Below, piece by piece: positions 45,615 through 54,222 of a stretch of 54,222 nucleotides of DNA. The translations under genes and the position numbers were made by a program. The number at the start of each line of letters is the position of its first letter. Position 1 is the stretch's first letter. The DNA is taken from NCBI GenBank assembly GCA_029339195.1, contig JAPTJF010000428.1, forward strand, positions 1-54,222, written 5' to 3'. The stretch comes from Micractinium sp. NFX-FRZ (lineage: Eukaryota; Chlorophyta; Trebouxiophyceae; Chlorellales; Chlorellaceae). The notes below the pieces were generated by a model. That model saw nothing but the letters and a program-made list of their open reading frames with translations, was not told where the DNA came from and searched no databases.

Positions 45615-46075
45615 TCAGGCAGGGCTGCTGTGCAGCAGGGAGTATCAAAAGAAAACTGAAACCGATAAGGTTGAAGGGAGGTTGAAAGCGGAGTGAAAGT
45701 GACTGTTGGATTGGGGATGACAATAACGGTGCTGCGGATATGACGTGGCAGGCAGAGGCACGTGGGCAGCATATTTCGCGGGTGGGGAGTGTGTGGGGTG
45801 GCAGGTGTGGGCGGGAGCCGTGAGGGGCAAAACTCACGGCTGCGCCGCCAGCACCAGGGGTGTGTGGCGGGGCGCGGGGCGCGAGAACCATGGGTGTGAG
45901 GAAGTGGATCGGCACAAGTGCTGGGGATCAAGCAGAGAAGGAGAAGGGCATTCATAAGGCAAGCTGAGAGGGGATTCCGACGGCAGCGGCGGGGAGGCAG
46001 GGGGCCGCTGGAGTGGGGGGCGTTAGTGTAGAGGAGTGCAGTGTTGGCAGGTCGACATCACACGGGGTGTGCCGC

Positions 46076-49000
46076 TCAGGGCAGGCGCTGGGAGGTGGAC
46101 CAGCAAATGCGCTGGCCAGCCAGGCGGCCGGTCCACTGGTTGGCGCTGCACTTCTGGCACACGGTGGAGCCGGGGGCGGTGGAGTAGGTCTGCAGGGGCA
46201 GGTGGGTGGTGGGAGGAGGCGGGGTGGTGAGCCAACAGCCGGCAGTCAAGAGGGCCGGTGGCAGCGGGCAAGTGTGCAAGCGGGAAGCACTGCCAGCTTC
46301 TAACAAGACACCGCTCAAGCACACACGTGACAGGGTGCAAGCGAGCAGCGCTGTGCCAGCCTACGCCCGGCTCACGTTGACGGGGCAGCGCGCGCAGTCG
46401 TTGGCGGTGACGGAGGAGAACTTGATGCCGAAGCGTCCGGCGGGGCAGGGCGTGGCGGCCGTCATCTTGGTGGCCTGGCAGTAGGCGCCGGCAGGGCAGG
46501 GCTTGCAGGCACGCTGGGCGGTCTGGTCCTGGTAGGTGCCCTTGGCGCACTCCTTGCACCACGGCTGCTTCAGGTCGGCGTAGAAGCCGGCGCGGCAGGG
46601 CTTGGGGGAGACGGAGCCGGTGGGGCACTCGTGGCCGGGGGGGCAGTCCTGCGGATTCGAGGGGTGGGGTGGGAAGAGGTGGGATGTGGTGAGCACGGGG
46701 TGGGTGAGTGGGTGAGTTGAGGGGAAGGAGGGGTTGTTTCAAGGGGACACGGCTTGTGAGACAGGGTCAAGATTGTGCTGGGGGCGGTGGGGCACCTGCT
46801 TGTTGCTGGTGCCTGCTCAGCTCCCAGCACCACGGCAAGCTGCCCGGCTGGGCCTGCCCCTCCCGTCCCCTCGACAACCAAGCACCCGTCCCACCACCAC
46901 CTGCCCCCACCCGCCCAGGGGCCCACCTTGCAGGAACCCTTGCCCATCTGGTCCTGGTAGGTGCCGCCCTCGCAGGGTGTGAAGCCGTCGTTGCCGGTGC
47001 CGTCGGCGTAGTTGCCCCTGGGCGCGGGCAGGCAAGCGGACAGCGCGGTGGAGCCGGTCATCTCGGTGTAGGTGCCCACGGGGCACTCGATGCAAGTAAA
47101 CTTGCCGGCGGCGTCCTGGTAGGTGCCGGGGGGGCAGATGTCGCACTGGCTGTTGCCCGCGTCGTCCACGGCGTAGCCCTTGGGGCAGGCGGGGCAGGCG
47201 CCGGACATGCCCTGGGCGGAGGCAAAGGCGCCCTTGGTGCAGGCGGTGCAGTTGACGTGGTTGAGGATGTCCAGCAGGGTGGTGCCGGGGATGCAGGCGG
47301 TGCACGTGGTGGCACCGCTGTCCTTCTTGGTCTCACGCCCCTTGGGGCAGGTGGTGCACACGTTGGCGGCAAACATGGAGGGGCGGAAGGTGCGCTTGGG
47401 GCAGGCGGTGCAGGCGGTGGCGCCAAAGGCGGAGGGGCTGTTGGTGCTGCCGGGGGCGGGGCCGCTCACGGTGCCGGCGGCGCAGAAGCGGCAGGTGCGG
47501 GAGCCTGCAGGGCGGTGAAAAGGGGCGGTGGGGTGGGGCGGGGTGAGATGAGTGAGGTGGGGCGAGGGGGCAAGGTGGGTGGCAAGTTGGGTGTGGCGGG
47601 GCGAGGAGGCAGGGGTGAGGAGGGGTGGGGTGGAGTGTTGGGTGGGCCGAGGAGGGGTGGGGTGGAGAGGGCGGGGCAGCCAGTGTGGGGAAGGGCACAA
47701 AGGGCCACGTGGCAGGGCGGGGCGGGCAGAAGGCAGTGCACAGATCGGCCCTCAACCTCAATGTCACAACACAGACTTCCCTCCAGCCATGAGCTCACCG
47801 GCGGCGGCAGCAAAGGTGCCGGGGGTGCATGAGGTGCAGAGGACCTGGTTGGGCAGGGCGGAGGCCTTGCCGGGGGTGCAGGGGGTGCAGGTGGAGGCCT
47901 TGGACGCAATCAGGGTTTCGTAGCCAGCGGGGCAGCTGCGGGTGAAGGGCGGGGAGGGGTGAAGGAGGAGGGTGTGAGTGGGGGAGGGGTGCGGTAGGGA
48001 CCCGTGATTCAAGGTGTGCTGGCCAGCCGGGGGTTGGTAGGCTGAGAGGTGGTGGGCGGGCAGCGAGCAAGGCAGCCAGGGAGACGAGCGGGCAGCTGAG
48101 CGGGAGCGGGCAGGGCTCGTGCAGAACGCGGTGCGCACCAGCCACACACACTCACGCACACGTGAGCCAGGCACCCACCTGCGGCACTTGTTGTCGCTGG
48201 CGTCTGCGGGCTTCCAGGTGCCGCGGCCGCAGGGCACGCACTCGGTGGCCCCCTGGCCGTCCTCCGTTGCCACGGTGATCTCTCCCGCGCCGCACGCGTC
48301 GCAGGCGGGGGCGGCGGCGGCGGTGGAGTACTGGCCGGGGGCGCAGACGTTGCAGACGTGGGAGCCCTCCTCAGAGGCGTACTCGCCAGGCTGGCTGCAG
48401 CACAGGGGTTGGGTAGGGGGAGAGGAGGGGGCACCCAGGGGCAGTGCTGGTGAGCAGGATGTGGGGTGTGTTGCATGTTTCGGGGCGCTGGCACCGGCCA
48501 GGGCAGGTGCATGCAGCATGCATCCCATTGTCGCGCTGGTACGCCTGTCTGGCGCGCTGGCCCGCCCACCCACCTGCCCCATCCACCCAACCCACCCTGC
48601 CACCCACCCTGCCACCCCACCCCCTCCTCACCAAGGGAAGCACTGCGTCTGCCCCTCCAGGTCGGTGGCGTAGCCGGCGTCGCAGGCCAGGCATTCGGTG
48701 GTGCCGGTGGCGGGCTGGTAGGTGCCGGGTGTGCACTTGGTGCACTCGGTGCCGTCGCCGCCGTTGGCCTCGCGGAAGGTGCCCACGGGGCAGGCCTGGC
48801 AGGTGACGTCGGGGTCGGCGGTGTTGCGGTAGGTGCCGCCGGGGCACAGGGAGCAGGCGGTGTGGCCGGCGTTGGGCCAGGTGCCGGGGGCGCACTCCTG
48901 GCACGTCTCGGCGCCTGCAGGCAAGAGGGTGGCGGCGGGGCAGGGTGTGAAGTTGAGCACACAGGGGGTGGTGGTGGTGCAAGGGCGGGGGGCTGCTGCC

Positions 49001-51154
49001 TGGTGCGGCGGGGCGGTCACACTGTGCCGCTTGCTGGCCGCCCTTGCTTCAAGCCCTCTTGTTGTCTTTCAACCCACCGCCACCCCACCCACCCACGAGC
49101 ACGCCCATTGCCCCCACTCACCGCCAGCGCTGGCGGTGCCGGTGGGGCAGCCTGAGCAGGTGAGGGAGCCAATCATGCGGGTGTACTGGCCGGCAGGGCA
49201 GGCGGCCGGGGAGGCGGCGGCACCGGCGCAGGTGGAGCCGGTGTCGCAGGGGGCGCACTGGGAGGGGCGGAAGACGTCGGGGTTGGTGGAGAACTGCGGG
49301 GGGGGGCGAGGGGGAGGGGCGAGGGTGGGGAAGGTGTGGCAGGTGTGAGAGGCAAGGCAGGTGTGGGAGGGGTGCAGTCTGCTGGGTTGGCATGCAGGCC
49401 GGCATGCAGGCGGGCAGGCAGGTGGGCAGGCAGGCAGAGGAGTCGACTGGAGGCAGGCCAACGGAAGCAGTGCTCTGGCCCTGGCACCCAAGGTGGGCAG
49501 CCAGGTGGGCCCTGCCGCCCCTGCAGCCTGCACTGCCCACCCCGCCGCACCCCACCCCCAGGGTCCACCCCTCAAGCACCCACCTGGGGGTTGCCGTCCA
49601 CGGCGGTGCGGGCGGGGCAGCTGTCCTCGTCGGCCCCGGGGGCGGCCAGGGTGAGGGAGTCGGTGCACTCGCCGGAGGGCAGGCCGTCAGAGTCGAAGCC
49701 GTAGATCTTGAGGGAGGAGGGGGAGAGCTGGAGGCCAAAGGTGCTGGAGGCGGTGTCCAGCGTGCGCACGGTGGTGAGGCCGTCGTAGGCGCTGCAGCGG
49801 AGGGAGGGAAGGCAGGGAGGCAGGGAGGGCGGCGGGGTGAGGGGGCCGGAGGGAGGAGGGAGGGGGTGGGGCCCGGCACGCTTGGAAATGCTCGTCTGAA
49901 AGCAAGGCTGCCCTGCCCAGGCCTGCCAACGGACCAGTGGAATGCACCTCCCCCTCTCCACTGCACACCCGCCCCCACCACCCCACCTCCAGCCCCACCC
50001 CCCGCCCCACTCACCCCTCCACCACGGCCAGCTTGCTTGCGTTGGAGCACGCGACGTTGCCCGCCACAAACACGCGCACGCGGCAGGTGGCGTCCACCTC
50101 GGTGACCACCAGGCTGCCCGCCCCCAGGCTGGCACCCAGCTCCTCGTCGGTGCAGCTCTGGCTGAAGGTGTTGGTCACGGCGCACGACTCGAGGCCCGCG
50201 GAGAGGGAGGCCACCTGGTAGCCTGCACCGGGGGGCAGAGGGTGGGGGGAGGCGAGGGTGTGTGGGTGAGTGTGGGGTTGGGGCGCGGGTTGATGGAGAG
50301 GGTGAAAGGGCCGAGGTGGTTGCTGGGGTGCCAGAGCAGAGCAGGGTCGGGGCGGGCAGCAGCGCACTGGGTGGCTGGGCAGAGCGGTCTGGCTGGCCTG
50401 CAGCCCCTCACCTCACCACACCCCACATCTGCGCCTCGCCCCGCCCCGCTCCTCCATCCCCGTCCCCGCCCCAAACCCCAAACCCCAACGCCCCCACCGC
50501 CCTCGCTCACCGGTGGTGGGCTGCTCCTTGGGCATGTTGTTGGGGTAGAGGCCGCCGGTGCCGGCAATCACCTTGGGCTCCCCAAAGTAGCAGGCAATGC
50601 AGGCGGCGGAGCCGGGGAAGTGGGCAAAGGAGGGCTCGGGGCACTTGAGGCACTCGGTGGCGCTGCCGGCGGTGGGCATGTAGGTGTTGATGGGGCAGGG
50701 GGAGCACTGGGTGCCGTCGACAAACTGGCCGGCATCGCAGCTGCAGCAGCGGGGGAGGGGGAGGGGGTGTGGGTTGTGAGGGGCGGGACCGGGGGTCTGT
50801 TCCGCGGACCATATTGGCAGAACGGGGGTGGGGCCGTGCGATTGCAACGTGTGAAGGGCGCCGCACCATGGCAGTTTAGCATGCATGGGCCATTTCAGCA
50901 CAGGCACAGCTCAGCGCGGTGTGTGTGTGTGGAGGGGCACGCCGCCAGGCACAGCACGCTCAAGCGACACAACAAGCACTTTGGGTGCAGACACCCAGCC
51001 GGCAGCGACAGCAGCACGCAAGCCGTGCGGCCCCAACTCACGTCAATCCGTGTGCAGGGGCGGGGCCGGCCAGCAGCAGGGCGACAGCCAGCAGGGCCAG
51101 GGCGGCGGGCCTGAGGCTGCTGCCGCTGGGGGTGGCGGAGGCAGCGGGCAGCAT
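46076..51154 (-). CDS. Secreted GCC2/GCC3 (ephrin-receptor-like) Cys-rich repeat protein
   Basis: Extracellular or wall-associated protein made of many small disulfide-rich repeats; function unknown. ATG 51154 opens a signal peptide (RPAALALLAVALLLAGPAPA). Minus-strand exons then give repeats of the form CxxCPxGTY: GQFVDGTQCSPCPINTYMP (50.7 kb), CSLCPGGTYRNTADPDVTC (48.8 kb), CNVCAPGQYSTAAAAPACDA (48.35 kb), CTPCTPGKASALPNQVLC (47.85 kb), CDICPPGTYQDAAGKFTC (47.1 kb) and CKPCPAGAYCQATKMTAATP (46.45 kb). Two exons at 49.58-50.22 kb interrupt the array with a different, Cys-poorer segment (STFGLQLSPSSLKIYGFDSD). The protein ends a few residues after CSANQWTGRLAGQRICW with no transmembrane helix. 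A TATA box lies upstream. The array has strong coding bias, so its antisense frames are also open. Confidence 0.85.
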
Positions 51155-51243
51155 GGTGTTGCAAGGGGGGAGAGTGCCCTGGGAGTGCCCTGGCAGCGAT
51201 GTGGAGAAGGAATGAGAATGAGGAATGCGTCGCTGCGGGAGGT

Positions 51244-51249
51244 TTTATA
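51244..51249 (-). promoter_or_regulatory. TATA box of the GCC2/GCC3 gene
   Basis: TTTATA on the plus strand; the minus strand reads CCTATAAAACC about 90 bases before ATG 51154. It stands in a GC-rich context and is the only convincing TATA box in the window. Confidence 0.65.
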
Positions 51250-51489
51250 GGCCTCGGGTAAGTACCGGCACAGTCACGCGTTTGGGGGCAGGACCGCCAG
51301 CGCATCGGGTACCCGTCACCGGCAAAACAGGCGCACGCTGTGCGGGGCGCGGCACGATGTATTTGTGGCCCAAAACAGCCCAGAAGCTTGTTTTGCGCCT
51401 CGGAAGGGTGCGGGTGGGGCGGCACCCAAAGTCGGTGGGTCACACCTGGCAGGGTACTGCGACCGCTCCCAAGAAACGCTCACAGAAGA

Positions 51490-51612
51490 ACCCGTGCTGC
51501 AGAGGAAGGCAGGTGAGTTCTCTGGTTGCCGTTTGAAAAGCTATGCTGTTAGGGTGAACGTGAGTGATCCCACCCTAACAGCCGAGGCAATGGGATGACG
51601 AGGCAGGCTCAG
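51490..51612. repeat. Dispersed repeat with a hairpin insert
   Basis: 51490-51532 matches 44438-44480 (CCCGTGCTG, AGAGG, AAGGCAGGT/GCAGGCAGGT, TTCTCTGGTTGCCGT). The flank GATGACGAGGCAG at 51593 matches GGTGACGAGGCAG at 44490. Between them this copy has about 58 bases not in the other copy, containing a perfect inverted repeat (51545-51556 with 51571-51582). Confidence 0.65.
51545..51582. repeat. Perfect 12-bp inverted repeat (hairpin)
   Basis: GCTGTTAGGGTG at 51545-51556 pairs exactly with CACCCTAACAGC at 51571-51582, with a 14-base loop. Confidence 0.9.
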
Positions 51613-52121
51613 GCGGTCCGGCTGGCGCCTCCAGCAGGCACAGGCGGTCGCCACTTCTGCCTGCCGTGGCTGCTAACCACCTTGCGACTGGCGGCTTGTT
51701 CTGCAGGCGACCCAGACTCAAACCTCGGGCAGCCTTCTATACTCTCCGTTACATCAACATCCGATAAGCTGGGTCAGCATGGTGAGATGAGCGGGGCGGC
51801 CGGCATGTGTGCGTGAGAGCACCTTGGGAACGTGCATAGCCATTATGTGCATGGCTTTAATGGTGCCGGCTGTGTCACTGCGTGGAAGCTACGGGCATGC
51901 ATCTCCTGCCGAGCACAGCGCATGAGTCGCAAGTGCCTTCTCAGGGTTTCGGGCCCGGATCCCCCGGCTGAAGTGCCTGCCCACCTCCCTGCTGGGCATG
52001 CCTTGGGCCAGCCGCTCTCTGATCTTGTGCTGCGATGCTTTCGCGCTCGCATCTCCAGGTTTCATTCATGTTTGATTAATTCATCGGGCAGCACAGGTGT
52101 GTGCTGTTATGCTACAGGAGA

Positions 52122-52222
52122 GCTGTACATTGTGTGAATGAGAGTGCATGCAGGCTTTCTAATGGTGTGACTGAGTGGCAACGGGGGCATGGGTGTCATT
52201 CGTGCGGCCCTGGAGTGGTGAC
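52122..52222. repeat. Dispersed repeat, copy 2
   Basis: Diverged copy of 41205-41320, same strand: CTGTACATTGTGTGAATG, TGCAGGCTT, and GCCCTGGAGTGGTG near the end. Confidence 0.5.
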
Positions 52223-52249
52223 AAGCAAGCACTAAGGGGACTGAACTGG

Positions 52250-52537
52250 GCTAGCACGCCCCTAGCACGCCTCTAGTTTTTGCTGCTAGGGGCGGGATGC
52301 CAGGGCTGTGTTAGGGCCCGGTCCCCCTAGCACGCACCCCAAGCACGGACTTGCGCTAGGGGGGGCACCCCCTAGTCCACCCCTAGCCGCCCCCCCTAGC
52401 CCGCCCCTAGCACACCCAAGTGAGACCAGCACTAGAGTTTTGACCCCTAGCACGCCCACCCCTAGCCCACCCCTAGTCTGCAGGCTGCTAGGGTTGCACT
52501 AGGATTACACTAGGGTTGCACTAGGGTTTGACTAGAA
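52250..52537. repeat. CTAG-rich minisatellite
   Basis: Many CCCCTAGC(A/C)C-type units, ending in four exact-length 11-bp units at 52488-52531 based on CTAGGGTTGCA. The rest is irregular but dominated by CTAG every 8 to 20 bases. Confidence 0.8.
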
Positions 52538-53233
52538 CCTGTACTGGTCACTGCCGGCAGCTTCGCGGCGCCTGCTGCCACGCCCGCCTGTGCCGCGCCC
52601 GCTTGTGCCACGCCCCCCACCCTTGTTGCGCCCGCCTGTGCCGCGCCCGCCGCGACCTCTGCCGTTCATCTGCAGGTTCAGCGCACCGGCATTCTCGACG
52701 CCTGGTGGCCTAAACCTGCCGCCATCCTTGTTCTTGGCAGAGTGTGCACCAGCGCCACTGCAACGCCTGGCGCTTCACCACGACCACCAGGTGTTGCTGT
52801 GGTGGCTGCAGCAAAAGCCGGCTGTGGGGTGACCGGTCCGCCGGCGCAGCGTCGGCCGGGTAAAGAGGCGGTTCCCCAGACCTGACTGAATGACTGACTG
52901 ATTGCGGGTTACACGTCTTTTCAGCACAAACCTGTGCTGCTCAATGGATCATGAAGTGAATGGAACATTGAGATGCGAGCGCAAAGCATCGCAGGGCGAG
53001 ATCAGAGCAGCTTACCCAAGGCCGCTCAACAGGGAGACGGGCAGGCACTGCAGTGGGGGGGGGACCCAAAACACCAGGCGGTACCCCGCGTCCCCGCTGC
53101 CGTGAGCTAAAGCCACAAGGGGCGTCACGAATGCAGCGAGGGGATCAAGAGAACCCCCCCAGGGGGCCCAAGAGCCGCGGCCCACCCGGGGAAAACACAG
53201 ACATGCACTAACAAACAAAAGGGCAAGCGCAAG

Positions 53234-53541
53234 TCATGGGAGGCGGTGCAGGTGCCAGCGCTTGGCGCCGGCATCCCAGCACAAGAATGGGCGGCCAGCT
53301 GGCACCTCGCTGCGCCATGCAGCCGGCACAGTGCTGACCGCACACAGGTCTTGCAGCAGGTCCCAGAAGCGAGCGACGGCGTGTCGCTGAGCCCCGGCCA
53401 CAAGCTGAGCGGGTGAGGGGGGAGGTCGGGGAGGGTGGCGGCTGCCGAATGGGCGCTCCTCAGCGTGGCGCGCATGCAGCGCGCAAGCTGTCAGCTGGCG
53501 GCGACCAGCAACCATGGCACTCAGCGCTGCCAGGCAGGCTG
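53234..53541 (-). CDS. Orphan 3' exon of an unrecognised protein
   Basis: From a GATGCAG acceptor near 53542 the minus strand reads CLAALSAMVAGRRQLTACAL, then AQLVAGAQRHAVARFWDLLQ and VPAAWRSEVPAGRPFLCWDA. It ends HLHRLP and stop at 53234. It reads like real protein (Trp-rich, balanced composition), unlike the minisatellite frames next to it. I cannot name the family. Upstream exons would have to lie inside or beyond the minisatellite, so it may be a fragment left by a mobile or duplicated gene. Confidence 0.4.
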
Positions 53542-53659
53542 CATCCCGCCCGCCGGAGAAATTAGCAAGAGGGGGGCCTATATCCAGGCCTGGCAAGGCC
53601 TGGCCGGGGGGCGGGCCAGGCGGGGCCAAGGCGGGGGCCTCTTGAGCCCCCCGTCCGGT

Positions 53660-54222
53660 GGTCCCGTCCAGCCAGCCGTGTCGCCTTCCCCTCCCCGCCT
53701 TCCCCCCTCCACCCCCCATCCAGAGGTCCCGTCCAGGCCAGCAGTCCAGCCTTCCCCTAGGCCCCCACCCCCCATCCACAGGTCCCGTCCAGGCCAGCCG
53801 TCCAGCCTTCCCCCGCCCCCACCTGCCGTCCGGTGGTCCCGTCCAGGCCAGCCGTCCAGCCTTCCCCTCACCCCACCTGCCGTCCAGTGGTCCCGTCCAG
53901 GCCAGCAGTCCAGCCTTCCCCCAGGCCCCCACCCCCATCCAGACGTCCCGTCCAGGCCAGCCGTCCAGCCTTCCCATCCCCGCCCCCACCTGCCGTCCGG
54001 TGGTCCCGTCCAGGCCAGCCGTCCAGCCTTCCCCCGCCCCCACCTGCCGTCCAGTGGTCCCGTCCAGGCCAGCCGTCCCGCCTTCCCCTCACCCCACCTG
54101 CCGTCCAGTGGTCCCGTCCAGGCCAGCCGTCCAGCCTTCCCCCAGGCCCCCACCTGCCGTCCGGTGGTCCCGTCCAGGCCAGCAGTCCCGCCTTGTCCAT
54201 ATGTGGGATTACATCTCGAGCA
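53660..54222. repeat. 54-58 bp minisatellite, at least 10 copies, reaching the window end
   Basis: Each unit holds GGTCCCGTCCAGGCCAGC, GTCCAGCCTTCCCC and a CCCCCACCTGCCGTCC block. Starts of the GGTCCCGTCC core are at 53660, 53725, 53781, 53835, 53889, 53944, 54002, 54056, 54110 and 54166. It stops being repetitive at about 54195. Confidence 0.92.

Larger units (their letters stand above)
44554..46075. other. Repeat-rich stretch without an intact gene
   Basis: It holds copy B of the F-box 5' repeat, a tandem array, and the 3' UTR of the GCC2/GCC3 gene (candidate TGTAA at 45610-45614, minus). No intact coding region was seen. Confidence 0.55.
51155..53233. other. Repeat-rich region upstream of the GCC2/GCC3 gene
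   Basis: It holds the GCC2/GCC3 promoter (to about 51.3 kb), the hairpin-bearing repeat, copy 2 of a dispersed repeat (52122-52222), the CTAG-rich minisatellite, and short CGCCCGCCTGTGCCG-type tandem units near 52575-52660. A possible lone plus exon, 52741-52832, follows a TTGGCAG acceptor. No intact gene seen. Confidence 0.5.

Noticed and set aside
46708..47832. Long plus-strand open frame of 374 codons, Gly/Ala-rich
   Set aside because: It is the antisense shadow of the GCC2/GCC3 exons. The minus strand has the regular CxxCPxGTY repeats, a signal peptide and splice sites; the plus frame has no domain.
52741..52832. Possible last exon reading LQRLALHHDHQVLLWWLQQK
   Set aside because: It has an acceptor-like TTGGCAG and reads like protein, but I found no matching upstream exon or polyadenylation signal, so I do not call a gene.
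53234..54200. Several long minus-strand open frames rich in WPGRD, LAWTG and DGRWG
   Set aside because: They come from the 54-58 bp minisatellite, which lacks stops in several frames. Only the 53234-53541 part looks like ordinary protein.
1..54222. tRNA, rRNA, CRISPR, phage, plasmid or bacterial operon content
   Set aside because: I looked for these on both strands and saw none. Spaced repeats are micro- and minisatellites without regular unique spacers, and every recognisable gene is intron-rich and eukaryotic.

Overview
This is nuclear DNA of a green alga, most like the trebouxiophyte Chlorella/Micractinium group. It is very GC-rich and its genes are split into many short exons. The introns start with GTGAGT/GTGCGG-like donors and end in TGCAG. 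TGTAA polyadenylation signals follow several stop codons, and CAG- and GCC-type microsatellites are common. Two plastid genes (PetM and a UGP3-type UDP-glucose pyrophosphorylase) show a photosynthetic host. Nothing bacterial, viral or CRISPR-like was seen.

Layout, left to right. An ABCG-type ABC transporter runs leftward off the window (1-3243, minus). Next to it and divergent is a secreted protein of unknown function (3735-8613, plus). UGP3 follows (9682-15924, minus), divergent from a LisH-WD40 protein (16235-18844, plus). That gene converges on a two-part carboxymuconolactone-decarboxylase-like gene (19401-22185, minus), which is divergent from a small unknown gene (22721-23502, plus). The small gene converges on petM (24173-25110, minus), which is divergent from a NOT4-type RING/RRM/CCCH ubiquitin ligase (25684-31695, plus). 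A receptor-like kinase with Cys-rich PAN/apple-like ectodomain segments follows (32160-39325, plus). It converges on a small Lys/Ala-rich gene (39852-40720, minus). Then come an F-box/LRR gene (41568-44187, minus) with duplicated 5' fragments behind it (44.2-45.4 kb), and a large secreted GCC2/GCC3 Cys-rich gene with a TATA box (46076-51154, minus). The last 3 kb is repeat-rich: a dispersed repeat carrying a perfect hairpin, an 11-bp CTAG minisatellite, one orphan coding exon, and a 54-58 bp minisatellite that runs to the end.

The genes are independent eukaryotic units, not an operon. Loose themes are plastid function (UGP3 for sulfolipid precursor, PetM for cytochrome b6f) and ubiquitin/mRNA control (NOT4, F-box). 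A third theme is cell-surface or secreted Cys-rich proteins (the kinase ectodomain, the GCC2/GCC3 protein and the unknown secreted protein). The most interesting signals are a two-codon last exon in petM, an array of PPGF motifs in NOT4 that could bind GYF domains, and an atypical kinase with HLD and DVG motifs and a degenerate duplicate exon. The duplicated F-box 5' ends and the hairpin-bearing repeat also deserve a look. All gene models were spliced by eye from reading frame, splice motifs and remembered family consensus; no alignment was run.
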